Part shown: one piece after another, positions 8,567 through 16,664 of the stretch | Position numbering within the stretch: position 1 is the first letter of the stretch | Layout of the letters: every line of letters starts with the position of its first letter | Assembly (NCBI GenBank): GCA_036015235.1 | Contig: CP107926.1 | Coordinates: 186,001 to 250,000, forward strand | Length of the DNA stretch: 64,000 nucleotides | Origin: Streptomyces sp. NBC_00433 | Lineage (GTDB): Bacteria; Actinomycetota; Actinomycetes; Streptomycetales; Streptomycetaceae | Direction of reading: 5' to 3' | The notes under the pieces: generated by a model | The model's input: only the letters and a program-made list of their open reading frames with translations | What the model was told of the DNA's origin: nothing | The model's database searches: none | Program-made: the position numbers and the translations under genes

Positions 8567-8950
8567 TCACTGGGCCGGCGCCAGCTGGGCAGTGGTCTCA
8601 GCGGCGATCGAGAAGATCACCGCGCCCTCCGCGTCGAAGACCTCCGCGGTGCCGGTGCCCACGAACGCCGTACCGAACAGCTTCGCGTCGATGTTGATGA
8701 TCAGATGATCGATACCGGTCACCTCGGTATCACCCGACACACCCGAATCGCCCTCGTGCAGCCGCTCGGTGATGGTGAAGACGAACGTGTCCTCACCCGT
8801 CATCCGCCACTCCCCGTGGCCACCGGTCTCCGCGGTGTTCAGATGGGCCGACCCATCGGCATCCAGAGCGATGGTGAACTTCTCGACCGTGGTGCCGTAC
8901 GAAACCGAACCGGCCCACAGGCCGACCAGCTGGTCGACGACTTGGGACAT
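8567..8950 (-). CDS. Small conserved-looking protein of unknown function
   Basis: A 127-residue protein not assigned to a family. It begins MSQVVDQLVGLWAGSVSYG and alternates hydrophobic and polar residues in a pattern suggesting a beta barrel of the lipocalin or DUF-type (GLWAGSV start, then many short strands). There is no signal peptide and no membrane segment. ATG 8950 follows a purine-rich site (AAGTGGGGAAG). It lies between the double MarR gene and the PgaE-like hydroxylase, inside the polyketide operon. A second small protein with a similar start (SSIAGTWDV) is encoded at 20920-21237, so both may be polyketide-binding or accessory proteins. Function is not inferred beyond that. Confidence 0.7.
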   Translation of the reverse strand: MSQVVDQLVGLWAGSVSYGTTVEKFTIALDADGSAHLNTAETGGHGEWRMTGEDTFVFTITERLHEGDSGVSGDTEVTGIDHLIINIDAKLFGTAFVGTGTAEVFDAEGAVIFSIAAETTAQLAPAQ

Positions 8951-9058
8951 GACTTCCCCACTTTCTGCAGGTGTCGATGGGTGGGCGCGGGCACACGCGC
9001 GAAACGGCCCACCCCCGGCCGGGCAAGAACAAGGACGGGGAGGACCGCTTTTCACACA

Positions 9059-9153
9059 CAGGAACAAGAACAGGAACAGGAACATCGGGCAGGAACATCA
9101 GGCAGGAACATCGGGCAGGAACATCAGGCAGGAGCAGCGGGCAGGAGCAGGCA
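9059..9153. repeat. Short tandem repeat, GGCAGGAACATC-type unit
   Basis: A run of A-rich 6-bp units (AGGAACA-type) followed by at least five copies of a 14-bp unit GGGCAGGAACATCA, the last ones drifting to GCAGGAGCAGC. It fills the 273-bp gap between the double MarR gene (ends 9224) and the small protein gene (starts 8950). The unit contains AGGA repeats on the plus strand, but no plus-strand gene follows. The remainder of the gap, 9154-9223, is GC-rich with the string CTGGGGGGCC near 9175 and no clear gene. Confidence 0.85.
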
Positions 9154-9223
9154 CCGCCCGCACCACGCCCGCGCCTGGGGGGCCGGCCCCCGGGGGGGCC
9201 GAGTCAGGGGCGGGGCGGGGTGG

Positions 9224-10129
9224 TCAGTGGGCGGTGGGGGCCGCCACCGGGGCGGCGATCACCTTGTGGATCAGGGTGTGCAGCTCGGCCTCGGCCTGCG
9301 GGCCGCCGAACATCTCCACGATCTCGGCCTGCAGGCCCTCGACCGCACCGGTCAGATACGCCAGCCGCTCCCGGCCCAGCCCGGTCAGCTCCAGCGCGTA
9401 GCGGCGGCGGTCGTCGGGGTCCTGGCCCCGGGTCACCAGGCCCTTGCCCGCCAGCTCGTCGACGATCAGCGCCGCGGCCGGCTCGGTCAGCGCCAGATAC
9501 CGGGCGAACTGCTGCTGCGGGCACGGCCCGAGCCGGCCGATCGCCGAGAGCGCGCCGAAGTCCCGCACCCGCATCCCCGCGTCGGCCACCAGCGCGTCAC
9601 CGCGCCGCCGCAGCAGGTAGAACACCTGCGTGATCAGGTACTCGGTACTGACCGTGCTCGGAGTGCGGTCCGGCTCGCCCAGCACCGTGCGCAGCAGCTC
9701 GTTGAGCCGGTCGCGCTCGGGGGCGGTCAGGTTCGCCGTCACCAGCCGGTCGCGCTCGAGGACCTGCGACTGCATCCCGGCCAGCGCCGCGTGCCCGGCC
9801 TCGGTCAGCGACAGCACGTAGGAGCGCCGGTTGTCCGGATTGCGGGTACGGGTGACATAGCCGGCCGCCTGCAGGCGGTCGATCAGCTTGACCATGATCG
9901 TCCGGTTGATCTCCAGCCGCTCGGCCAGCGCCTGCTGCGAGGTGCCGTGCCCGTCGGCGAGACCGGCCAGGACCGCGTAGTCGCGGGCCTGCGTACTGCG
10001 GTCGGCGGTGGAGGAGACATGCGCGAACGCCCGGCGCATCAGATACGGCAGGAACCGGGTCAGCTCCGGTGCCAGCGGGGCGCCGGCCAGCTCAGCGGCG
10101 GTACCCCCGTGCGAATCCGGGTCCGCCAT
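9224..10129 (-). CDS. Tandem (double) MarR-family transcriptional regulator
   Basis: A 301-residue protein made of two complete MarR domains in one chain. The first winged helix spans about 55-115 (TSQQALAERLEINRTIMVKL, then wing DNRRSYVLSLTEAG). The second spans about 190-255 (PQQQFARYLALTEPAAALIV, then wing DDRRRYALELTGLG). MarR proteins are normally about 150-residue homodimers, so this reads as a covalently linked dimer with two non-identical halves. Such a protein could recognise a non-palindromic operator or respond to two ligands. It sits inside the biosynthetic operon, 39 bp downstream of the questin-oxidase-like gene and near the exporter, so sensing of the product or an intermediate is likely. 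Confidence 0.85.
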   Translation of the reverse strand: MADPDSHGGTAAELAGAPLAPELTRFLPYLMRRAFAHVSSTADRSTQARDYAVLAGLADGHGTSQQALAERLEINRTIMVKLIDRLQAAGYVTRTRNPDNRRSYVLSLTEAGHAALAGMQSQVLERDRLVTANLTAPERDRLNELLRTVLGEPDRTPSTVSTEYLITQVFYLLRRRGDALVADAGMRVRDFGALSAIGRLGPCPQQQFARYLALTEPAAALIVDELAGKGLVTRGQDPDDRRRYALELTGLGRERLAYLTGAVEGLQAEIVEMFGGPQAEAELHTLIHKVIAAPVAAPTAH

Positions 10130-10168
10130 CGTCCAACGCCTCCTCCTGGCCTGTTGCGGGCCCTGCTG

Positions 10169-11239
10169 TCAATCATAGAACGAGTGCGAACTGAGGAATC
10201 CCCGCAGCCGCTGCGTCGCGGCGTTCGCCGCCGCGGCGTACCGCTCGTCGGGCAGCAGCGCCTGGTGCCGCACCGCGACCTCGGCCAGCTTGATCGCGTG
10301 CTCGTCGCCCAGCTCGACCGCGTCGGCCACCAACTGCTCGGCGGAAGGCACCCCGGCGCCCCCCGCAACACCGCCACCGGGGGATGTGGAGGGTGCGGGG
10401 GGGCCGTAGTAGCCGCGGATACCGAAACTGCAGTGCCGCGCGGCCAGATAGGAGGACCACTGCTGGTCGGCCGGCAGGTGGGGCAGGACCAGCCGGACGG
10501 CCGCCGGACCGGTGATCGCGTGGATCAGCGGCACCGGATGCCCCGCCCGGGTCGCCGCGTAGTGCCCGCACGCGTCGGCGACCAGGTCGTCCAGCGCGGC
10601 CAGCGCCGCACCCCGCCCACCGTCCTCACCGCCCTCGTCCCCGCCGCTGTCGCCGGCGGCGGGAGGGAGCGGCTCGGCCGCCTGCAGCGCGGCCGCGTCG
10701 CGGACCGAGTAGCGGGCCGCCCAGTAGCCCAGCCCGTGCGCCAGCTCACGCCGGTAGAGCTCACCGGCCGCACCGCCATCCGTACTGCCGCCCGTACTGC
10801 CGGTGTCGGTGGTGTCGGCGTGGGCGATGGCCCGTACCGCGTGCGCGGTGCGGATCACGCCGTGCGTCATCACTCCCGACATGCCCGGCACCAGGCGGGG
10901 CCACCACCTGGCCAGGACCTCCTGCCAGGGGTGCAGTTCCAGCTCCCGGTCGAACAGGTCCCACCAGTCGGTGACGCGGTCGAAGTCGCCCAGCGCGGAG
11001 CGCCAGTCCGTCTCGTCCGCGGCGGTCAGCGGGAAACGCGGGGTGGGCAGGTCCTTGTAGCGGCGGTGGGCGAGGTTGCCCTCGACCCAGGTCGCGACGT
11101 CGTCGGCGTAGCCCAGGGTGGCCATGGCCTCGGCCGCCATCGGCGCGTGGTTGACGAGCATGGTGCCGTGCTCGTAGCCGACCGAGCGCAGCCGCTCCAG
11201 AGCGCCGCCCATGGCATCGGTGTACGTCAGTGCGGTCAT
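10169..11239 (-). CDS. Questin oxidase-like protein
   Basis: A 356-residue protein of the questin oxidase-like family (DUF4243; fungal relatives include AflY and GedK-type enzymes that open anthraquinone or related rings by Baeyer-Villiger-like oxidation). Family features are the early LVNHAPMAAEAMATLG, the ELHPWQEVLARWWPRLVPG block, MTHGVIRTAHAVRAI and a C-terminal HAITG segment. Residues 145-160 and 195-210 are Gly/Asp-rich insertions. The start is ATG 11239 with GGGAG upstream. In a type II PKS operon it is a good candidate for an oxidative ring-cleavage or rearrangement step on the quinone scaffold. No flavin or heme motif is visible, consistent with the family. Confidence 0.8.
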   Translation of the reverse strand: MTALTYTDAMGGALERLRSVGYEHGTMLVNHAPMAAEAMATLGYADDVATWVEGNLAHRRYKDLPTPRFPLTAADETDWRSALGDFDRVTDWWDLFDRELELHPWQEVLARWWPRLVPGMSGVMTHGVIRTAHAVRAIAHADTTDTGSTGGSTDGGAAGELYRRELAHGLGYWAARYSVRDAAALQAAEPLPPAAGDSGGDEGGEDGGRGAALAALDDLVADACGHYAATRAGHPVPLIHAITGPAAVRLVLPHLPADQQWSSYLAARHCSFGIRGYYGPPAPSTSPGGGVAGGAGVPSAEQLVADAVELGDEHAIKLAEVAVRHQALLPDERYAAAANAATQRLRGFLSSHSFYD

Positions 11240-11319
11240 CGTCTCGTCAGCTCCCAGCGCCGATGGTGTACCGGTGCCATCCCGGGCCGGGGGGCCGGCC
11301 GGCCCCCCTGTCGTCTCTT

Positions 11320-12834
11320 CTAGGCCGTCTGCGCCTCCGCCCCGGTGTCGGCGCCGGCCCGGGCCTCGGCCTGCGCCCTGCCCTGCGGGGTGTCGGCGAA
11401 GGGGGTGATGGTCAGCCAGGCGACCACGATGCCCACCAGGTACAGGCCGACAGCGACCTTGAACCCCGCGGTGTAGCCGTCGACCAGGGCATCGGGAAGC
11501 GCGGTGCCCTTCGCGGCGTGCTGGGTGGTGGTCGCGGCGACCGTCGCCAGGCCCGCCAGGCCCAGCGCACCGCCGATCTGGCTGCTCGCGGTCAGCAGCG
11601 AGGAGCCGATACCGGCCTCGGAGCTGTCGATACCGCGCACCCCGATCCCGGTGGCGACCACGACCGTCGCACCCAGGCCCAGCCCGGTGACCAGCGAAGC
11701 GGGCAGGACCATCCCGTAGACGCTGGAGCCCACGCTCAGGAACGCGAACCACCCCGAGCCCGCCGCCGCGATCAGCAGTGCCAGCGACAGCGCGACCCGC
11801 TCCGGGGTACGCGCCAGCAGCACCGGCCCGACCCCGCCGGCCGCGATACCGAACCCGATCGCCAGCGGCAGGTACATCAGCCCCGTGCGCAGCGCGGAGT
11901 AGCCGAGGACCTGCTGCATGTACAGCGTCAGGAAGAAGTACGTCGCGAAGCTGCCCGTCGACATCAGCAGCGTCACGATGTTCGCCCCCGTACGGCCCCG
12001 GTCGGAGAGGACCTCACGCGGGATCATCGGCAGCTCGCTCGTGCGCTGGATCACCGCGAACGCGCCCAGCAGCACCGCGGCGGCGATCAGCCCGGTCACC
12101 ACGACCGGATCGCTCCACCCGTGCTCGGCGACCCGGTCCACGGCGAAGACCAGCGAACCGGCCCCCAGCGTCGCCGCGACCGCCCCGGGGATGTCGATCC
12201 GGGTCCGCTTGGCCGGCTCGCCCTCGCTCAAAGCGTTGACGCCCGCCAGGACACCGATCACGACGGGCACGTTGACCAGCAGCACCCACCGCCAGGACGC
12301 GTAGGTGGTCAGCACACCGCCCAGCACCAGGCCCAGCACCGACGCCAGACCCGTCACCCCCCCGTACAGGCCCAGCGCCTTGGTACGGGGCTTGCCCTCG
12401 GGGAACGTCGCGATCAGCAGCGACAGCGCACCCGGCGTGGCGACCGCCGCACCGACACCCTGGATCGCCCGGAAAGTGATCAGCGTGCCGCCGTTGGGCG
12501 CCAGCCCCCCGGCCAGCGACGCCGCACCGAACAGCACCAGCCCGGCACTGAAGACCCTCTTACGACCATAGACGTCACCGACCCGCCCGGCGACCAGCAG
12601 CAGCCCGCCGAACGTCAGCGAGTACGCGTTGATCACCCAGTTCAGGTTCGACAACGAGATGTGCAGCGCGTTCTGGATCCTCGGCAGCGCCACGATCATG
12701 ATCGTGCCGTCCAGGACGACCATGAACCGCGCCAAAGCGATCACCCAGGTCGCCACACCGAGCCGGCGCCCGTCGGCGGGCGGATCCACAACGGCCACGG
12801 GCGGGTCCGTCGTGGCTCCTTCGTACTGTGACAT
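11320..12834 (-). CDS. DHA2-family MFS exporter (14 TM)
   Basis: A 504-residue drug:proton antiporter of the EmrB/QacA type. After a short polar N-terminus it has about 14 hydrophobic segments, with FMVVLDGTIMIVALP in TM1 (motif D1-like), GRVGDVYGRKRV (motif A) near residue 80 and a GGVTGLASVLGLVLGGVL motif C in TM5. It should export the polyketide and confer self-resistance. The start is ATG 12834 because CGGAGGAA lies just upstream; a longer reading to 12996 crosses the hemerythrin gene start region and is rejected. It lies between the hemerythrin-like gene and the questin-oxidase-like gene in the same orientation. Confidence 0.92.
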   Translation of the reverse strand: MSQYEGATTDPPVAVVDPPADGRRLGVATWVIALARFMVVLDGTIMIVALPRIQNALHISLSNLNWVINAYSLTFGGLLLVAGRVGDVYGRKRVFSAGLVLFGAASLAGGLAPNGGTLITFRAIQGVGAAVATPGALSLLIATFPEGKPRTKALGLYGGVTGLASVLGLVLGGVLTTYASWRWVLLVNVPVVIGVLAGVNALSEGEPAKRTRIDIPGAVAATLGAGSLVFAVDRVAEHGWSDPVVVTGLIAAAVLLGAFAVIQRTSELPMIPREVLSDRGRTGANIVTLLMSTGSFATYFFLTLYMQQVLGYSALRTGLMYLPLAIGFGIAAGGVGPVLLARTPERVALSLALLIAAAGSGWFAFLSVGSSVYGMVLPASLVTGLGLGATVVVATGIGVRGIDSSEAGIGSSLLTASSQIGGALGLAGLATVAATTTQHAAKGTALPDALVDGYTAGFKVAVGLYLVGIVVAWLTITPFADTPQGRAQAEARAGADTGAEAQTA

Positions 12835-12862
12835 GCGGGGATTCCTCCGGGGGGCTCGAAGA

Positions 12863-13516
12863 TCAGCCGGTGGTGCCGGCTGCAGGCGTCCAGAGAGAGA
12901 GCCGGTCGTAGGCGGCCTTCCACTCACCCTCGTACTTGGTACGGCCCCAACCGGGAAGCCGGCCCAGCACGGTCTCGACCCAGTCCGCGGCGGCATCGTC
13001 CAGCAGCCAGGGCATGTACGTACCCACGTCCTCGCCGACCTTCTTCAGATGCACCGCAGCGAAGTGCGACCACTCCTCCTGCGTCAGCGTCGAATCGACC
13101 AGGGCCAACCCCTCGGCCTCCTCGTGCTGCAGATGCCCGCGCAACGAGGTGTTCAGCTCCGCGACCAGCTCACCCAGCCGCGCCGGACCGTTCTCGGCAT
13201 CGACCAGCGCCGCGTCCATCCCCGCCAGCAGCGGATCGATCTGCGCGTGCTCGGCCTCCATCGCGTGCAGCAGCGCAATATCCTGACCACCGGCCAGCCG
13301 CTGCTCCATCAGACCCCACACCGTGTCGTCCTCGGTGGTGTGGTGGATACCCAGATACGTCTTGAACAGCTTCCACCCCAACGCGGTCCGCATGACCGTC
13401 CGCGGGTCATCGCTGACACCCTCAGCGACCTTCGCAATACGGTCCAGCTCACGCCGGAACGCATCATGGATGGTCAGCATCATCGTCATGTCCAGCTTGT
13501 ACTCGCCGCCAGTCAT
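12863..13516 (-). CDS. Hemerythrin-like (HHE) domain protein
   Basis: A 217-residue four-helix-bundle protein. The HHE-type iron ligands are visible as IHDAFRRELD (about residue 17), HHTTEDD (about 55), HAMEAEHAQ (about 82) and HLQHEEAE (about 123). Such proteins bind a di-iron centre and sense or buffer O2, NO or peroxide. The C-terminal 60 residues (WGRTKYEGEWKAAYDRLSLW) are outside the core bundle. The start ATG 13516 follows GAGAGGAG. A role in protecting or feeding the many oxygen-using tailoring enzymes of this cluster is plausible but only inferred from location. Confidence 0.85.
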   Translation of the reverse strand: MTGGEYKLDMTMMLTIHDAFRRELDRIAKVAEGVSDDPRTVMRTALGWKLFKTYLGIHHTTEDDTVWGLMEQRLAGGQDIALLHAMEAEHAQIDPLLAGMDAALVDAENGPARLGELVAELNTSLRGHLQHEEAEGLALVDSTLTQEEWSHFAAVHLKKVGEDVGTYMPWLLDDAAADWVETVLGRLPGWGRTKYEGEWKAAYDRLSLWTPAAGTTG

Positions 13517-13764
13517 GTCCAGCTCCTCTCTCCACACACCACGCTACCGGATACAACGGCAACCATCAACGCCTACAACTAATGACGCCCCGAACAGCAC
13601 AAACCCTTAACGATCAAGACGGATAACAAACCCCCACCGGGAGACCAAGGACACACCCCACACCCCGCACCCCGCCCCGCGGACAGGCCGACGAACACCC
13701 CCACACACCGGACCACCCACCAGACAGCACCCACCAAGCAACAACCGGCCACGCACCGGGCGAT

Positions 13765-14350
13765 GCGGGCCGCGCAGCGCCGACCAAGCGGTACCGGCCG
13801 AGCGGTACAGGCCACGCGGTACCGACCACGCGGTGCGGGCCGGGCGGCGCCGGCCAAGCGGTACCGACGACGCAGTGCGGGCCAAGCGGTACGGGCCACG
13901 CGGTACGGGCCACGCGGTACAGGCCGGGCACCGGGCGATGCGGGCCGGGCAGCGCCGGCCAGGCAGCGCCGGCCAAGCGGTACAGGCCGGGCAGCGCCGA
14001 CCAAGCGGTACCGACGACGCAGTGCGGGCCAAGCGGTACGGGCCACGCGGTACGGGCCGAGCGGTACCGGCCACGCGGTACCGGCTAAGCAGCGCCGACC
14101 AAGCGGTACCGGCCAGGCAGTGCGGGCCAAGCGGCGCCGGCCACGCAGTACAGGCCGGGCAGCGCCGGCCAAGCGGTGCCGACCAGGCAGTGCGGGCCGA
14201 GCGGTACCGGCCACGCGGTACCGGCCACGCGGTACCGGCCACGCGGTACCGGCCAAGCGGTACCGGCCAAGCGGTACCGGCCACGCGGTACAGGCCACGC
14301 GGTACCGGCCAAGCGGTACGGGCCAGGCGGTGCGGGCCGGGCGGTGCAGG
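13765..14350. repeat. 14-bp GC-rich tandem repeat array (about 40 copies)
   Basis: The unit is close to GCGGTACCGGCCAA or GCGGTACCGGCCAC. The cleanest stretch is about 14210-14300, where GGTACC recurs every 14 bp. Each unit contains two palindromes, GGTACC and GGCC. Variants GCAGTGCGGGCC and GCGGCGCCGGCC are mixed in, and a block around 13855-13915 recurs near 14002-14062, so higher-order duplication has occurred. Because 14 is not a multiple of 3 and the unit has no stop codon in any phase, all six frames stay open, which explains the long spurious proteins with 14-residue periodicity. Confidence 0.92.
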
Positions 14351-14825
14351 CCGCACCCCACCGGGGCAGGGCACGGCAACCGGGTGAACTCACCGCGCAG
14401 TTGGCCACCGCAAAAGCGGCAACCAGCCCACCGTCGGGCGCAGTTGGCCACCCCCTGGCAGAAGGACACACCGCACGGCAGTCGGGCCGCCGTACCGGGC
14501 AGTCACCCGGCAGGCACAACAACCACACCCCCGCCAGGGGCAGTCACCCGCCCCGGAACAGGGCGGACAGCCGGCGGCAGCCACCCGCCCCGCGGTCGGA
14601 TGAGGCGATCGGCCCCCCGGGGTCGCAGTGGGACAGCCGAGTAGACGCTCGGGGCGGGCCGTCCCGAGCAGGTACTGGGTACTCGGCCCCCCGAACTGGA
14701 GGGCGGCAACCGGCGGTAGCCACCCGGGGCCGGGGCGCGGCACCCGGACAGGTCTCGGGGCCGTAGCCCACCCCCGGGCAGGGGCGACCGGGCGTCCGAT
14801 CGGGGTGGCAGACCACCCCGGACAG

Positions 14826-14954
14826 ACCCACGGCACAGCAACCGACCGCCCCGGGCAGAGGCGACCGGGCCGGCACCCGGGGTGGTCGCGCATCCGGGCA
14901 CAGCAACCGGGCACCCGCCGACCGCAATCGCCCACCTCGTGCACAACCCCGGCC
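14826..14954. repeat. 130-bp direct repeat, copy A
   Basis: This block, starting ACCCACGGCACAGCAACC and ending CACAACCCCGGCC, recurs in the same orientation at 15871-16000. By eye the copies differ by about five substitutions and one inserted C. The copies flank the glyoxalase-fold gene with a period of 1045 bp. Confidence 0.88.
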
Positions 14955-14980
14955 ACCGGGTGCCCCGGGGTCGGGGCGCG

Positions 14981-15020
14981 GTGCCGGGTGGTGCCGGGTG
15001 GTGCCGGGTGGTGCCGGGTG
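14981..15020. repeat. 10-bp tandem repeat GTGCCGGGTG, four copies
   Basis: Four perfect consecutive copies of GTGCCGGGTG occur here, followed by GTTGTTGCCC. It lies about 215 bp beyond the end of the glyoxalase-fold gene. Confidence 0.95.
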
Positions 15021-15237
15021 GTTGTTGCCCGCTCCGGGTCTGCCGGCCACCGGACAGGCCCGGAGCGGGCCCCGGCCCGGCGGCCCGCAAGTCCGGTGGC
15101 GGTGGCTCCCCTTCACGGAGCACCGGCCCCCGGATACGCGCCGCCGGCCGCCCGAACCGGGGCCCGCCCCCGGCCCCGCGCACCACGCCCCCCAACAGGG
15201 GGCAGGAGGCGGGGCCGGGGCGGCACCCCGCCTCTTC

Positions 15238-15651
15238 TCAGGCCTCGATCTCGTCCGGCGCGGGGGTGTCGAAGGAGTACACGTGCAGCTTGATGCCGTC
15301 CGGGTCGTGGAAGAACACGATGTAGCCGATCGCCGCGATCCGCAGACCGGAGTTCTCCACACCCTCCGCGTTGAGGTGATCGACCCAGGACTGCACCTCG
15401 GCCTTGCCCTGGACCGCGAAACTGACCGGGTCGAACCCGGACAGCGAGTCCGACAGCTCCTTGTTCTCACGGAACGCCAGCAGGGTGTTGTCCAGACCGG
15501 TGAGCTTGCCCACCGAACCCCGGACGATCCCCTCGTCGTCCTTGAACTCCATCGTCGTGGCAAAACCAAAGACACGGCCGTACCAGTCGATCGAACGCTG
15601 GATGTCGCTGACCGCGAACTTCACATGGTGAATCCCGCCGAGTGCCGGCAT
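15238..15651 (-). CDS. Glyoxalase/VOC-superfamily protein
   Basis: A 137-residue vicinal-oxygen-chelate protein with both beta-alpha-beta-beta-beta modules: IHHVKFAVSDIQRSIDWY at the N-terminus and a C-terminal FFHDPDGIKLHVYSFDTP. His8 and a late Glu/His would be the metal ligands in active family members. In polyketide clusters VOC proteins can be dioxygenases, quinone-binding resistance proteins or oxygenases acting on hydroquinones. The start is ATG 15651 with GGAAGGGAAG upstream. It stands alone between two repeat-rich gaps and is flanked by a 130-bp direct repeat, so it may have been inserted or duplicated as a module. Confidence 0.88.
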   Translation of the reverse strand: MPALGGIHHVKFAVSDIQRSIDWYGRVFGFATTMEFKDDEGIVRGSVGKLTGLDNTLLAFRENKELSDSLSGFDPVSFAVQGKAEVQSWVDHLNAEGVENSGLRIAAIGYIVFFHDPDGIKLHVYSFDTPAPDEIEA

Positions 15652-15870
15652 GACAACTTCCCTTCCCTGGTTACCTGCACATGAAAAAACCCTTGACCAA
15701 GAGCTGCCCCGCAAACCCCGGCAGCGACACACGGCAACCAGCACCGCGCACCGACCCACCGCGGATTGCGGGACAGCCCTTACCCACAAAACGCCCGCCC
15801 ACCGCCCACACCCACGGCCAGACGAACCACACCCACCACCAGAAACCCCGGGCAGCAACCCCGGCCAGAA

Positions 15871-16000
15871 ACCCACGGCACAGCAACCGACCGCCCCGGG
15901 CAGAGGCGACCTGGCCGACACCCGAGGTGGTCGCGCATCCCGGGCACAGCAACCGGACACCCGCCGACCGCAATCGCCCACCTCATGCACAACCCCGGCC
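15871..16000. repeat. 130-bp direct repeat, copy B
   Basis: Second copy of the block at 14826-14954, about 95 percent identical by eye. It lies 220 bp upstream of the glyoxalase-fold start codon. Confidence 0.88.
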
Positions 16001-16039
16001 GGCAACCCCGACCGGGAGCCCCCGCACGGCGGACAGCCC

Positions 16040-16290
16040 GCACCCACCGCCAGGACCCCCGTCAGGCAACCCCCGGCCGGGCAGGCCACGGCCGGACAAC
16101 CACACCCCCCACCAGGGCAACCCCGCCGGGAACCCCCGGCCGGGCAGGCCGCACCCACCGCCAGGAGCCCCGTCAGGCAACCCCCGGCCGGGCAGGCCGC
16201 ACCCACCGCCAGGGCAACCCCGCCGGGAACCCCCGGCCGGGCAGGCCGCACCCACCGCCAGGAGCCCCGTCCGGCAACCCCCGGGGCCGC
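16040..16290. repeat. Tandem array of a ~48-bp unit
   Basis: The string CCGGCCGGGCAGGCCGCACC recurs at 16136, 16184 and 16233, giving periods of 48 and 49 bp. Each unit continues with CACCGCCAGG and either AGCCCCGTCAGG or GCAACCCCGCCGGG. A weaker earlier unit begins near 16040. Confidence 0.88.
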
Positions 16291-16365
16291 GAGGGGGGCG
16301 GGCTGGCGCCGGGGCCCGGTCGCGAGCCGCACGGCCGGATCGGCCGCCCACCGCCCAGGCCCCCG

Positions 16366-16425
16366 CCGGGAACCCGGCCGGGAAACCGGCCGGGAAACCG
16401 GCCGGGAAACCGGCCGGGAAACCCC
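16366..16425. repeat. 12-bp tandem repeat GGCCGGGAAACC
   Basis: About five copies of a 12-bp unit GGCCGGGAAACC follow each other, the first with GGGAACCC instead of GGGAAACC. Confidence 0.92.
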
Positions 16426-16664
16426 GAGGGGCCCCGAGGCGCGGGCCAGGGCCTGTCGTTCGGATCTCCGTGGAGGAACGAGCGGTGTCCGGTGCGTGCG
16501 GCGGCAAGGCGGAGGAAGGAGGCGACGCGGAGGGGGCACCCCCCGGCCCTCGGGCCGGGGCGAGTCGTCGACCGACGACAACGCTGGGGCCACCTCCCGC
16601 CGAAGGCAGGAGGAAGACGCGCGTGCCGGACACCGCGACGCCGCGGAGACCCGGACGGCAGACC

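Larger units (their letters stand above)
13517..15237. other. Long repeat-rich intergenic region, no supported gene
   Basis: A 1.7-kb gap between the glyoxalase-fold gene (ends 15238, minus) and the hemerythrin gene (starts 13516, minus). It contains a 14-bp tandem array (about 13765-14350), one copy of a 130-bp direct repeat (14826-14954) and a 10-bp tandem repeat (14981-15020). The rest is GC-rich sequence with loosely repeated GCAACC, CCACCCG and GGGCAG words. Several 150-300 codon open frames exist on both strands, but all are translations of the repeats. Confidence 0.75.
15652..16664. other. Repeat-rich intergenic region, no supported gene
   Basis: A 1.0-kb gap upstream of the glyoxalase-fold gene. 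It holds direct-repeat copy B (15871-16000), a tandem array of a roughly 48-bp unit (about 16040-16290) and a 12-bp tandem repeat (16366-16425). From 16440 to 16664 the sequence is non-repetitive and GC-rich; I see no gene in it. Confidence 0.75.

Noticed and set aside
9059..9153. Possible CRISPR-like array
   Set aside because: The units are directly adjacent 14-mers without spacers, and no cas genes are present.
13579..14469. Open frames of 120-300 codons with 14-residue repeats (RYRLAGTAWPVPRG-like)
   Set aside because: They are translations of the 14-bp DNA repeat, which is stop-free in all six frames; no ribosome binding site or non-repeat domain supports a gene.
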